Assembly (NCBI GenBank): GCA_035048815.1
Contig: JAUCBN010000032.1
Location: 13,293,501 to 13,357,500, forward strand
DNA length: 64,000 bases
Origin: Abelmoschus esculentus
Taxonomy: Eukaryota > Streptophyta > Magnoliopsida > Malvales > Malvaceae
Direction of reading: 5' to 3'
Of the stretch, positions 45,347 through 58,400 are shown piece after piece (position 1 is the stretch's first letter; the number at the start of each line of letters is the position of its first letter). The notes under the pieces were generated by a model. It was not told the origin of the DNA and ran no database searches. It saw only the letters and a program-made list of their open reading frames with translations. A program made the position numbers and the translations under genes.

Positions 45347-46473
45347 TAAATAAGCTTTTCACTGAAGTATGGAATGGGCCTTTTTTCCTGCATTAGCACA
45401 GCGTCTATACCAACACCAGAAGCATCACATTCAATTTCAAAAGTTTTATCTAAGTTAGGTAAGGCTAACACAGGTGACTTCGTTAAACAATCCTTAATTT
45501 TCAAAAAGGCATCTTCTTGTTCTTTACCCCATAAGAAGCTAGAATTCTTCTTAATAATCCTTGTTAAGGGTGCGGTAATAGAATTGAAGTTAGGAACAAA
45601 CCGACGATAGAAACTAGCTAAGCCATGAAAAGATCTAACCTGAGTAATCGATGTCGGTTGTGGCCATTCCTGAATTGCCTTTATCTTCTCAGGATCGACT
45701 TCAACACCCTGTGCACTAACAATGTAACCAAGAAATATAAGTTTGTCAGTACAAAACACACATTTCTCTATGTTACCAAACAATCTTTCTTCTCGCAAAG
45801 TTTGTAAAACAACTCTCAAATGTTCTACATGATCCTGCAAAGTCTTGCTATAAATCAAAATATCGTCAAAATATACAACATAAAACTTTCCAATAAAAGA
45901 TCGCAGAACATGATTCATCAATCGCATAAAAGTACTAGGTGCATTAGTTAAGCCAAAAGGCATTACTAACCATTCGTACAAACCTAGCTTCGTTTTGAAG
46001 GCTTTCTTCCATTCATCGCCTTCTCGCGTGCGAATCTGATGATATCCACTCTTTAGGTCAATTTTGGAGAAGATGACGGCTCCACAAAGCTCGTCCAACA
46101 TATCATCAAGTCTGGGAATAGGATGATGATACTTAATTGTAATCTGATTCACAGCTCTACAATCTACGCACATCCTCCAAGACCCATCTTTCTTCGGCAC
46201 TAACAGTACCGGAACAGCACATGGACTCAGACTCTCTCAAATATAACCCTTGTCCATTAATTCTGTCACTTGTCTTTGAAGCTCTTTCGTCTCTTCGGGG
46301 TTAGTTCGATAAGCTGATCGATTTGGAATAGTAGCACCTGGGATAAAGTCAATCTGGTGCTCAATGCCACGAAGAGGTGGCAATCCCCTCGGTGTTTCTT
46401 CCCGAAACACATCCTTAAATTCCTGCAAAAGGGAAACAATTGATGCAGGCAAATCAGAAGGAAAGTCAGTCAA
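45347..46473 (-). pseudogene. Reverse transcriptase and partial RNase H, second CRM-like element
   Basis: One frame from about 46473, interrupted by a TGA at 46237-46239 that stands just before 'ESLSPCAVPVLL' (a likely CGA-to-TGA change). The N-terminal part has 'GIEHQIDFIPGATIPNRSAY' and 'ETKELQRQVTELMDKGYI'. RT has 'FSKIDLKSGYHQIR', 'MPFGLTNAPSTF' and an intact catalytic 'VVYFDDILIYSK'. RNase H begins 'FEIECDASGVGIDAVL' and stops at 'YFSEKL'. The reading frame then runs on for about 14 codons in satellite before a stop at 45304. In complete relatives this enzyme copies element RNA to DNA. Confidence 0.85.
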
Positions 46474-47278
46474 TAAACAAATAATATTTAAACATTAAAA
46501 TAAGCAAAGATTGGTGAGAGGAAAGACATTTTCTGATTTCTCGATTGCTTGCATAAACATTCATCTTTTTCTTCTCCTTTGCAGCTTCCTTACTTTTTTT
46601 TAAGCTTGCTTGATCTTCCATCACTTGACTCGGTGTCAAAGGAGCCAAAGTAATCTTCTTACCTGCATGCATAAAAGAGTATCGATTTGTAAAACCATCA
46701 TGCATTACCTTCTTGTCATATTGCCAAGGGCGTCCCAAAAGAAGGTGAGTAGCATCCATCGAAACAACATCACAAAGGACCTCGTCCTTGTAACTTCCGA
46801 TCGAAAACGGTATAACAACTTGTTTTGTTACTTTAAGTTCTCCCCCGTCATTCAACCATTGCAATTTGTACGGATTCAGATGCTTTGTTGTCTTGAGACC
46901 TAACCTGTCAACCATCAATGAACTAGCAACATTAGTACAACTACCGCTATCAATAATAACAACACATACCTTATCTTGAATTTTGCATCGCGTGTGAAAG
47001 ATATTCTCGCGTTGTTGTTCATCCTGAACATGTTGTACACTCAGACTACGTTTAACCATAATTTCCATTACCTTAACAGTCTCAGCAACTTCTAGGACAT
47101 CCTCTTTATCATCTTCATCAGGGATCTCATGTGGTTCTTCTTCAGAATCTGACTCAATCTCTCCATCATCTCGCATCAACATAACCCTACGATTAGGACA
47201 CTGGCTAGCAACATGTCCTCGACCAAGGCACTTAAAACATTGAATATCTCTCGATCTCTCTTGTACAATCACTTTTTA
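46466..47278 (-). pseudogene. Gag zinc knuckle, protease and linker, second CRM-like element
   Basis: An open frame of 268 codons after a TAA at 47276-47278. It has the CCHC knuckle 'CFKCLGRGHVASQC', an acidic stretch, and the aspartic protease 'VVIIDSGSCTNVASS' with its Asp intact. The linker to RT is present ('MDATHLLLGRPWQYDKKVMH'), which the first CRM-like element has lost. A frameshift near 46470-46490 separates it from RT. Confidence 0.8.
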
Positions 47279-48186
47279 TTTACCATGCCCATTATCAGCA
47301 ACGGGAGGCTTTGGCTTGTTGGACTCGCCTTGTTCTTGAATCCGAAGTGGCGCTTGTGGTGCTTGTTTCCTAGCATGGTTAGGGGTATATAATTGATTCG
47401 TAAAAGATTTAAATGGAGTAGTATTACCTCGAGTAGAAACTTTTCTATGTTGTTGTCGCTCAATTTTCATCGCCATATGCACCATGTCATCCAATTCGAC
47501 ATAATGCTGCAATTCAACAACGTTAGCAATTTCAGAATTCAAACCTGCCATAAACCGAGCCATAGTCGCCTCACGATCCTCAACTATGTTTGCACGCATC
47601 ATGGACATCTCCATTTCTTTGAAATAGTCCTCGACGCTCCTATTGCCCTATTTCAAAGTTTATAATTTCTGAAATAAATCACGATGATAGTGAGAAGGAA
47701 CAAACCATTTCCGCATGATACGCTTCATTTCGTCCCATGTTCTCACTGGTCCTTCACCTGCACGTCGTCGACTAACCAGTAATTGATCCCACCACAATAG
47801 TGCATAGTCAACAAACTCCAAAGTGCTAGTCGTACTTTCTTTTGTTCCGAGTAATTGTAACACTCGAAAACGTGTTCAACTTTACTTTCCCATGTTAGAT
47901 AAGCATTTGGATCTGAACGTCCCTGAAAAGAAGGTATAGCAACTTTTATGTTAGAAATATTATCATCAACTGCACGTCCTGGTCGTTGATTCGTCCGTGA
48001 TGATTGTTCGACGTCGTATTCATCAACATTCTCATTTTGGACAGATTGGGAACCACCCCCATCTATTCTATCCAAACGAGACTGAATAGGCTCCAATGCT
48101 TGGTCTAAAAGACGCTGCAAGGTTCGAGTAAAAGCCTGCATTTGCAAATCTGGTGGATTACTTCCACCGGGACTACGATCGTCCAT
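47276..48186 (-). pseudogene. Gag, second CRM-like element
   Basis: The start is taken as the ATG at 48184-48186 ('MDDRSPGGSNPPDLQMQAFT'), at a position like that of the first element's gag. The conserved 'AYLTWESKVEHVFECYNYSE' follows. A frameshift near 47840 moves to the frame of 'EFVDYALLWWDQ'. Two stop codons lie at about 47660 and 47648, then 'NRSVEDYFKEMEMSMMRANI' and 'HMAMKIERQQHRK' continue in the same frame up to 47276. A decayed gag. Confidence 0.75.
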
Positions 48187-49001
48187 TACCTGTCATTGCA
48201 GCAACGAAAAAGAAGAAAAGAAAACTATTATGTTAAATAAACGAAATTTTAAAGTCCCTCACTTCACACACAACAAATTCTCGCAGATCACTCCAAAAGA
48301 ACAATGCACTCAGCAAAGTAACACTCAGCGCTCGTGTTTCACTCGGGAATACTTGAATGGCTCTTTTGATTCTGCTTCTGTGCTCACACTCTCAAATGCC
48401 TTTTCCACTCGTTCTCTTGCAAACAGCTCTTTAAGAAACTAATCTGATCCTTCAAACTTGTTATCTGTGTCAAACTCCAAGATATAAGTAACAGTGGTAC
48501 AAACAAGAGTTAAAAGTGAATTAGGGTCTGTTTAAATGACACAAAGCCTGGAAAATAAAGAAAACAAACAAAAAGCAAGGTTGGATAGTAAAACAAAAGA
48601 AAAACAATGCTAGAAAGTAAAAAAGAAAGGAAAACAAGGCTGAAAAAAAAACAAAAGGAAAACAAGAATAAGGCTGGAATTAATGAAGAACAAAGTGAAT
48701 TAAGGCTGGAAATGAAGTACTTATTGCATTAGAAATGCTTACCACAATCCTTCATCATTCCATGGTAAACGTAAGCATCCTTCATCATTTTTGTGGTCAA
48801 ACAACACATATAAACATGAAAATACACTAAATATTCAAATGTGATTTTTTTTTCAAATTTTTCGAATTTCTTTTGTTGACTTTGACTTTTCTGGTCAAAC
48901 TTTGACTTTCTTTTTTTTTTGTAGAATTTCGATTTTTTTTTCTTTTTTTCTTTCGTTGTTTTTGATATATGTAGTGTAGAAAGTGCTAATATCCAACCAA
49001 A
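48187..49001 (-). other. 5' leader of the second CRM-like element
   Basis: Non-coding. It has 'ctcgtgtttcactcggga' like the first element's leader, then an A-rich zone (48540-48720) with repeats of 'aaacaaggctg' and 'aaaacaa', and a T-rich zone at 48840-48960 with long T runs. No gene is seen; small frames here are low-complexity. Confidence 0.55.
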
Positions 49002-49013
49002 GCTCTGATACCA
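49002..49013 (-). promoter_or_regulatory. tRNA-iMet primer binding site, second CRM-like element
   Basis: The minus strand reads TGGTATCAGAGC, a perfect primer site, two bases from the LTR end at 49016. It is followed by 'tttgg' as in many plant gypsy elements. Confidence 0.92.
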
Positions 49014-49015
49014 TA

Positions 49016-49478
49016 TGATATTAGGGATTCGTTGCTTCAAAAACAACGATCCTTGTTTGAAACGGATCTAGGATAATAGCAAGCAAGTCTCTGCAATAAA
49101 CACAACATTATGGATGTTAGAATTATGTTAAAACAATAAGAAAACAAAGAAAAAAAACTAAAACAAAGAAGAAAAGGGATGAAGGAATTCTGGCAGTTTT
49201 TGGAGGTTAATGAAGATGAAATGCTCCGAAGGCTTTCATGGAAGCATTAAAACGTCCAAAATGGCAGAATTGGATATTTAAGTTGCTGGGAAATAACAAC
49301 GACGTTGAACTCGAAAGAACCCGAACAATATACTGAGCGGACCCGAATCGAATACGTTCTTCGTCAACGGACTTGGACCCTCTAGATAGCGATTTAGGAA
49401 CCCGAAGTATCAAGGATTTGACACACTCAAACAAAGTCTGAATTTGTCAAGAAAAGAGGGATTTGACACACTCAAACA
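49016..49478 (-). repeat. 5' LTR of the second CRM-like element
   Basis: Starts 'tgatattaggg' on the plus strand. The outer end 'ggatttgacacactcaaaca' is present twice, at 49414-49433 and 49459-49478, so the LTR terminus is duplicated with a 45-bp offset. The satellite starts directly after the second copy, in the middle of a B monomer. No second LTR exists in the window, so no target-site duplication can be tested. Confidence 0.75.
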
Positions 49479-52400
49479 CCGCGACATACGCTCAAAGAAA
49501 AAGGTCATCCATCACAGGTACGCTCTAAGAAAGAGACCGTTCATTGTGAAATACGCTCGAAGAGAGGGGTCATTAAACGCGACATACACTGAAAGATAAG
49601 GGTCATCCATCACGGTATACGCTTTAAGAAAGGGAGCTTTCATTATGACATGCACTCGAAGAGAGGGGTCATTCATCGCGACATATGCTCAAAGAAAAGG
49701 GTCGTCAATCATGGTATACGCTATAAGAAAGGGACCATTCATTATGACATGCACTCGAAGAGAGGAGTCATCGATCACGATGTAGGCTCATAGAGAGGAA
49801 CCGTTCGGTATGACATGCCCCTGAAGAGAGGGGTTATGAATCGCGACCTACGCTCAATGAGAGGGGTCGTACATCACGGTATACGCTCAAAGAGAGGGAC
49901 CGTTCACCATGACATGCACTCGAAGAGAGAGGTCGCCCATCACGGCGTATGCACAAAGAGAGGGACCTTTCATTTTGGCGTACTCTCGAAGAGAGGCGTC
50001 ATTCACCGCGACATACGCTTAAAGAGAGGGATCGTCCATCATGGTACACACTATAAGAAAGGGACCGTTCATTATGACATGCACTTGAAGTGTGCAGTCA
50101 TTCATCGCGACATAAGCTCAAAGAGAAGGGTCCTCCATCACGGTATATGCTCTAAGAAATGGACCATTCATTATGACATTAACCCGAAGAGATGGGTCAT
50201 GGCGGGGTCATCCATCACGACATACGCTCAAAGAGGGGGACCGTTCATCCTGACATGCACTCAAAGAGAGGGTTCTTTCGTCGCGACATATGCTCAAAGA
50301 GAGGGATCGTCCGTCACAGGATACGCTTTAAGAAAGGGACTATTTATTATGACATGTACTCGAAGAAAGGGGTCATTCCATCACGGAATACGCTCATAGA
50401 CAAGGACTGGTCATTACAACATACTCTCGAAGAGAGGGGTCACTCACCACGTCATACGCTCAAAGAGAGGTGTCGTCCATCACGATATACGCTCTAAGAA
50501 AGGGTTTTACACTCAAAGAGAGGTGTCGTCCATCACGGTATACGCTTTAAGAAAGAGACCGTTTATTATGACATTCACTCGAAGAGAGGGGTCAATCATC
50601 GCGACATACGCTCAAAGAGAAGGATCGTCCATCACGGGATACGCTCTAAGAAATGAACTGTTTATTATGATATGCACCCGAAGAGAGGGGTCATTCATCG
50701 CGACATACATTCAAAGAGAGGGGTCGTCCATCAGGGTATACGCTCAAAGAGAGGGATCGATCATTACAGCATACTCTCGAAGAGAGGGGTCGTTCGCCGC
50801 GACATACGCTCAAAGAGAGAGGTCGTCTATCACGGTACACGCTCAAAGAAAGGGACCGTTCATTATGACATGCACTCAAAGAGAGGGGAATACGCTCAGA
50901 GATAGGTGTCGTCCATCATGGTATTACCTCTAAGAAATGGACCGTTCGTTATGACATGCACTCGAAGAGAGGATTCAATCATCGCGTCATACGCTCAAAG
51001 AGAAGGGTCGTCCATCACGATGTACGCTCTAAGAAGGAGAGTGTTTATTATGGAAAGCACTCGAAGAGAGGGGTCATTCATTGCGACATACGTTGAAAGA
51101 GAGGTGTCATCCATCACAGTATACGCTCAATGAGAGGGATCGTTCACCATGACATGCACTCAAAGAGAGGGGTCATTCATCGCGACATATGCTCAAAGAG
51201 AGGGACCGTTCACCGTGACATACGCTCAAAGAGAAGGGACATCCATCACGTCAAATGCTATAGGAAAAGGACCGTTCATTATGACATGCACTCGAAGAGA
51301 GGGGTCGTCCATCACTGTATACGCTCAAAGAGAGGGATAATTCACCTTGTCATGCACTCGAAGAGAGGGGTCGTCCTTCACGGCATATGCTCAAACAAAT
51401 GGACCGATCATTATGACATACTCTCGAAGAAAGGGTTCATTCACCACGACATACACTCAAAGAGAGGAGTCGTCTATCATGTTATACGCTCTTAGATTGT
51501 GACCGTTCATTATAAAAAGCACTCGAATAGAGGGGTCATTCATCTCGACCTACGCTCAAGGAGAGGGTCGTCCATCACGGCATATGCTCAAAAAGAGGGG
51601 TAGTTCATTATAACATACTCTAGTAGTGAGGGGTCATTCACCGCGACATATGCTAAAAGAGAGGGGTCGTCAATCACGGTGTACGCTCAAAGAGAGGGAC
51701 CTGTTAATTATGACATACGCTCGAAGAGAGGGGTCTGTCACTGCGACATACGCTCAAAGAGAGGTGACATACATCATGGTATACGCTCTAGGAAAGGGAT
51801 TGTTCATTATGATATGCACTCGAAGAGAAGGGTCATTCATCGCGACATACGCTCATAGGGAAGGGTCGTCCATCACGGTATACGCTCTAAGGCGCTGTGT
51901 ATTATGACATGCACTCAAAGAGAAGGGTCATTCATCACGATATGCGCTCAAAGAGAGGAGTCGTCCATCACGGTATACGCTGAAAGAGAGGGGCCGTTCG
52001 ACATGACATGCACTCAAAGAGAGTGGTCTTTCACAGCGACATACGCTTAAAGTGAAGGGTCGTCTATCATGCTCTAAGAAAGGGACCGTTCATTATGACA
52101 TGCACTCGAAGAGTCATTCATCGCGACATACGCTCAAAGAGAGGGGTTGTCCATAACAGTATACGCTCAAAGAGAGGGGTTGTCCATAACAGTATACGCT
52201 CAAAGAGAGGGGCTGTTCACCATGACATGCACTCGAAGAGAGTGGTCATTCGTGGCAACATACGCTCAAAGAGAGGGACCGTTCATTATTATATACTCTC
52301 GAAGAGAGGGTTCATTCACCGCGACATACACTCAAAGAGAGGAATCATTCACCATGACATGCACTCGAAGAGAAAGACATTCATCGCAACATACACTCAA

Positions 52401-55400
52401 AGAGAGGGACCGTTCATTATGACATGCACTCAAAGAGAGGTGTTATTTATCGCGACAGACGCTCAAATAGTTGGGTCGTTCATCACGGTAAACGCTCAAA
52501 GAGAGGGATCGCTCATTATGACATACACTCGAAGAGAGGGTCATTTATCGCGGCATACGCTCAAAGAGAGCGGCCGTCCAATACGATAAACACTCAAAGA
52601 GAGGGACCATTCACCGCGACATACGCTCAAGGAGAGGGGTCGTCTATCACGGTAAATGCTCTAAGAAAGGGACCGTTCATTATGACATGCACTCGAAGAG
52701 AGGGGTCTTTAATCGCGATATAGGCTCAAAGAGAAGGGTCGTCCATCACGGTATATGCTCAAAGAGAGAGACCGTTCATTATGACGTACACTCGAATAGA
52801 AGGGTCATTCCTTGCAATGTACGCTCAAAGAGGTGGGTCATTCATCATGACGTACGCTCAAAGGGAAGGGTCGTCCATCCTGGTATACGCTCAGATAGAG
52901 GGATTGTTCACCATGTTATGCACTCCAAGAGAAGGGTCCTTCATCGCGATATACGCTCAAAGAGAGGGGTCGTCCATCATGGTATACGCTCAAGAAGAAG
53001 GACCATTCACCATGACATGCACTCAAAGAGAGGGGTCGTTCATCATGACATACGCTCAAAGACAGGGGTCGTACATCATGAGATACGCTCAAAGAGGGGA
53101 ACCGTTTATTATGACATATGATTGAAGAGAGAGGTCATTCACCAAGACATACGCTCAAAGTGAGGGTTCGTCCATCATGGTATACGCTCAAAGAGAGGGA
53201 CCGTTCATTATGACATACAGTCGAAGAGAGTGGCTATTCATCACGACATACGCTCAAAGAGAGGGACCATTTATTATGACATGCACTGAAAGAGAGGGGT
53301 AATTCATCGTGACATACGCTCAAAGAGAGGGGTTACCATCACCTTATACGCTCAAAGAGAGGGACCGTTCACAATATCATGCACTCGAAAAGAGGGGTCA
53401 TTCTTTGCGACATACACTCAAATAGAGGGCTTATCCATCACCGTATACACTTAAAGAGAGGGATTGTTTAGTATGATATACACTCGAAGAGAGGTGTCGT
53501 TCGTCGCGACATACGCTCAAAGAGAGGGGTCGTCCATCAAGGTATACACACAAAGAGAGGGATCATTCACCATGACGCACTAGAAGAGAGGGGTTATTCA
53601 TCGTGACATATGCTTAATAGGAAGGGTCGTCCATCACGGTATATGATATAAGAAAGGGACCGTTCATCGCGACATTTGCTCAATGAGAAGGGTTATTAAT
53701 CACGGTATACTCTCAAAGAGAAGGACCTTTTACTATGACATGTACTCGAAGAGAGGGGTCTTTTATCGCGACATATGCTTAAGGAGAGGGATCATCCATC
53801 ACGACAAACGCTCAAAGAGAGGGGTCATCGATCACGGTATACGTTCAAAGAGAGTAATCATTTATTATGACATGCACTCACTGAGAGAGGTCACTCATCG
53901 CGACATACGCTCATAGAGAGGTCGTCCATCACGGTATACGCTCAAAGAGAGGCATTATTCACCATGTCATGCACTCGAATAGAGGTATCATTCGTCGCAA
54001 CATACGCTCAAGGAGAGGGATCGTCATCACGGTATACGCTATAAGAAAGGGACCTTTCATCATGACATGCACTCGAAGAGAGGGGTCATTCACCGCGACA
54101 TACGCTCAAAGAGAAGGGTCGTCCCAACGATATAGGCTTTAAGGGACCATTCATTATGACATGCCCTTGATGAGAGAGGTCATTCATCGCGACATACGCT
54201 CAAAGAGAGGAGTCGTCCATCACAGTATACGCTCAAAAATAGGGACCATTCACCATGACATGCACTCGAAGAATGGGGTCATTCATCGAGACATATGCTC
54301 AAAGAGAGGGACCGTTCATTATGATATACTATCGATGAGAGGGGTCATTTACCACGACATACACTAAAAGAGAGGGGTCATCCACCACGGTATATGCTCA
54401 AACATAAGAACCATTCATTATACAACTCGCTTGAAGAGAGGGGTCATTCACCATGACATACACTCAAAGAGAGATGACGTCCATCACGGTATACGCTCTA
54501 GGAAAGGGACCGGTCATTATGACCTGCACTCGAAATGAAGGGTCATTCATCTCGACACACGCTCTAAGAGAAGGGTCGGGTCGTCCATCACGGTATACAC
54601 TCTAAGAAAGGGACCGTTTATTATGACTTGCACTCGAGTAGAGGGGTCATTCATCATGATATATCTCAAAGAGAGGGTCATCGATCACGATATACGCTCA
54701 AAGAGAGCGACCGTTGATTTTGAGATGCATTCACAGAGAGGGGTCATTCATTGAGAAATATGCTCAAAGAGAAGGGTCATCCATCACGGTATACGCCCAA
54801 AGAGAGGGACCACTCACCATGACATACACTCGAATAGAGGGGTCATTCATCGCGACATATGCTCGAAGATAGGGTTGTCCAATATGGCATACGCTCAAAG
54901 AGATGGTTTGTTCATTATGACATACGCTCGAAGAGAGGGTTATTGTCCGCGTCATGCGCTTAAAGAGAGGTGTCGTCCATCACAATATACTTTCTAAGAA
55001 TGGGACCGTTCATTAAGACATGCACTCGAAGAGAGGGGTCATTCATCGTGACAAATGCTCAAATAGATGGGTCGTCCATCACGGTATACGCTCAAAGAGA
55101 GGGACCATTCACCTTGACATGCACTCAACGAGAGGGGTCATTCACCACGACATACGCTCAAAGAGAGGTGTCGTCCATCACGATTTTCGCTCTAAGAAAC
55201 GGACCGTTCATTATGACATGCAGTCGAAGAGTGTGGTCATTCATCGCGACATTCGCTCAAAGAGAGGGTTCATCCATCACGGAATATTCTCAAAGAGAAT
55301 TAACTTTCACCTTAACTTGCACACGAAGAGAGGTGTCTTTCATCGCGACATACGCTCAAAGAGAGGTGTTATCGATCACGGTATACGCTCTAAGAGAGGG

Positions 55401-58400
55401 GGCGTTTATTATGACACGCACTGAAAGAGAGGGTCATTCATCGTGACATACCCTCAAAGAGAGGGATTTTCCATCACCGTATATGCTCAAAGAGAGGGAC
55501 CGTTCACCATGTCATGCACTCGAAGAGAGGCGACATTCATCGCGACACATGCTCAAAGAGAGGGATCGTCCATCATGGTATACGCTCAAAGAGAGGGACC
55601 GTTCAAGATGACATGCACTCAAAGAAAGGGGTCATTCATAGCGACATACGCTTGGAGACAAGGGTCGTCCATCACGATATACGTTCTAAGAAAGGGACCA
55701 TTCATTATGACATGCACTTGAAGAGAGGTGCATTCATCGCGACATACGCTCAAAAAGAGAACTCGTCCCTCAGAGTATACGGTCTAAGAAAGGAACCGTT
55801 GATTATGACATGCACTCGAAGAGAGAGGTCATTCATCGCAACATATGCTCAAAAAGAGGATCATTGATCACGGTATACGCTCAAAGAGAGGGACCGACCA
55901 TTATGACATGCACTCAAAGAGAGTGGTCATTCACCGCGTCATATGCTTAAAAAGAAGGGTCGTCCATCACGGTATATGCTCTAAGAAAGGGACCATTTAT
56001 TATGACATGCACTCGTAGAGAGGGGTCATTCATCGCGACATAAGCTAAAAAAGAGCGATCATCCATCTCGTTATATGCTCAAAGAGAGGTACCGTTCACT
56101 AAAACATGCACTCGAATAGAGGGGTCATTCATCACGGTATCCACTCAAACGAATGGACCGTTCACCATGACATGCACTCGAATAGACCGGTCATTCATCG
56201 CGACATACGCTCAAAGAGACGGTCATCGATCACGGTATACGCTCAAAGAGAGAGACCGTTCATTATGACATGCACTCGAAGAGAGAGGTCATTAATCGTT
56301 ATATACGCTCAATGAGAGGGGTCATCCATCACGGTATCCTCTCAAAGGGAGGGATCGTTCACCTTGACATGCACTTGAATAGACGGGTCATTTATCGTGA
56401 CATACGCTCAAAGAGAGAGTCATCGATCACGGTATACACTCAAAGAGAGTAGTCGTTTATTATTACATGCACTCAATAAGAGGTCACTCATCGCGACATA
56501 CGCTTATAGAGAAGTCGTCCATCACGGTATACGCTCAAAGAGAGGCACTATTCACCATGTCATGCACTCGAAGAGAGGGGTCATTCATCGCGACATACGT
56601 TCAAGGAGAGGGATCGTCATCACGGTATACGCTATAAGAAAGGGACCTTTCATCATGACATGCACTCGAAGAGAGGGGGCATTCACCGCGACATACGCTC
56701 AAAGAGAAGGGTCGTCCCAACGGTATACGCTTTAAGAAAGGGACCATTCATTATGACATGTACTCGATGATAGGGGTCATTCATCGCGACATAAGCTCAA
56801 AGAGAGGAGTCGTCCATCACAATATACGCTCAAAAATAGAGACCATTCACTATGACATGCACTCGAAGAATGGGGAGGCCCAGTGTGACATCCAGGTTGG
56901 GTGTTATAGGTCATTCATTACGACATACGCTCAAAGAGGAGGATCGTCCATCACGGTACACGTTCTAAGAAAGGGACTGATTATTATTACATGCACTCAA
57001 AGAGAAGGGTCATTCACCGTGACATACGCTTAAAGAGAGGGGTCGTCCATTACGGTATACGCTCTAAGAAAGGGACTATTCATTATGACATGCACTCGAA
57101 GAGAGGGGTCATTCACTGGGACATACGCTCAAATAGAGGGGTCGTCCATCACAATATATGGTCTAAGAAAGGGATCGTTCGTTATGACATGCACTCAATG
57201 AGAGGGGTCATTCATCGCGACATACGCTCAAAGAGAGGGGTCGTCCATCATGGCAAATGCTCAAAGAGAGGGACCATTCATTATGACCTACACTCGAAGA
57301 GAGGGGTCATTCACCGTGACAAACGATCAAAGAGAGGGGTCGTCCATCATGGTATACTCTCTAAGAAAGGGATGGTTCATTATGACATGCACTCGAAGAG
57401 AGGGGTCATTCATCGCACCATACGCTCAATGAGAAGGGTCGTCAATAACGGTATACGCTCCAAAAAATGGATCATTCATTATGACTTGCACTCGAAGAAA
57501 GGGGTCATTCAATATGATATACGCTGAATGAGAGGGGTCGTCCATCACGGTATACGCTCAAAGAGATGGACCCTTCACCATGACATGCACTCGAAGAGAG
57601 GGGTCGTCCATCGCGACATACGTTCAAAGAGAGGGACCATTCATTGTGACATACTCTCGAAGATAGGGGTTATTCACCGCAACATACGCTCCGAGAGGGG
57701 TCGTCCATCACGGTATATGCTCTAACTAAGGGACTGTTCATTATGACATGCACTCGAAGAGAGGGGTCATTCATCGCGACTTACGCTCCAAAAGAGGGGA
57801 CGTCATCACGGTATACGCACAAAGAGAGGAAATGTTCACCATGACATGCACTCGAAGAGAGGGGTCATTCATAGAGACATACGCTCAAAGTCAGGGGTCG
57901 TCCATCACGGGATACGCTAAAAGAGAGACCGGTGATTATGAAATACGCTCAAAAATAAGGGTCATTCACTGTGACATCGCTCAAAGAGACGGGTCGTCCA
58001 TCACGATATACGCTCTAAGAAAGAACCGTTCATTATGATAAGTACTCGAAGAGAGGGGTCATTCACGGTGAATACGCTCAAAGAGAGGGGTCGTCCACCA
58101 CAATATACTCTCTAAGAAAGTGACCATTCATTATATCATGCACTCGAAAAGAGGGGTCATTCCGCTTAAAGAGAAGCGTCGTCCATCACGGTATACACTC
58201 TAAGAAAGTGACCGTTCATTATGACATTTACTAGAAGAGAAGGGTCATTCGTTGCGACATACGGTCAAAAAGAGGGATTGTCCATCACGGTATACGCTCA
58301 ATGAGAGGGATCATTCAGCATGACATGCACTCGAAGAGAGGGGTCATTCAACGCAACATATTCTCAAAAAGAGGGATCATCGATCACGATATATGCTCAA

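Larger units (their letters stand above)
45347..49478 (-). mobile_element. Second CRM-like element, minus strand, 3' half missing
   Basis: Order on the minus strand: 5' LTR (49016-49478), primer site, leader, gag, protease, RT and the first part of RNase H, ending at 'YFSEKL' where satellite takes over. RNase H end, integrase and the 3' LTR are missing. The proteins are clearly related to those at 3598-7694, but the LTR is shorter (about 0.46 kb) and not alike. The catalytic residues of protease and RT are intact, in contrast to the first element, yet stops and frameshifts break gag and pol. Confidence 0.85.
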
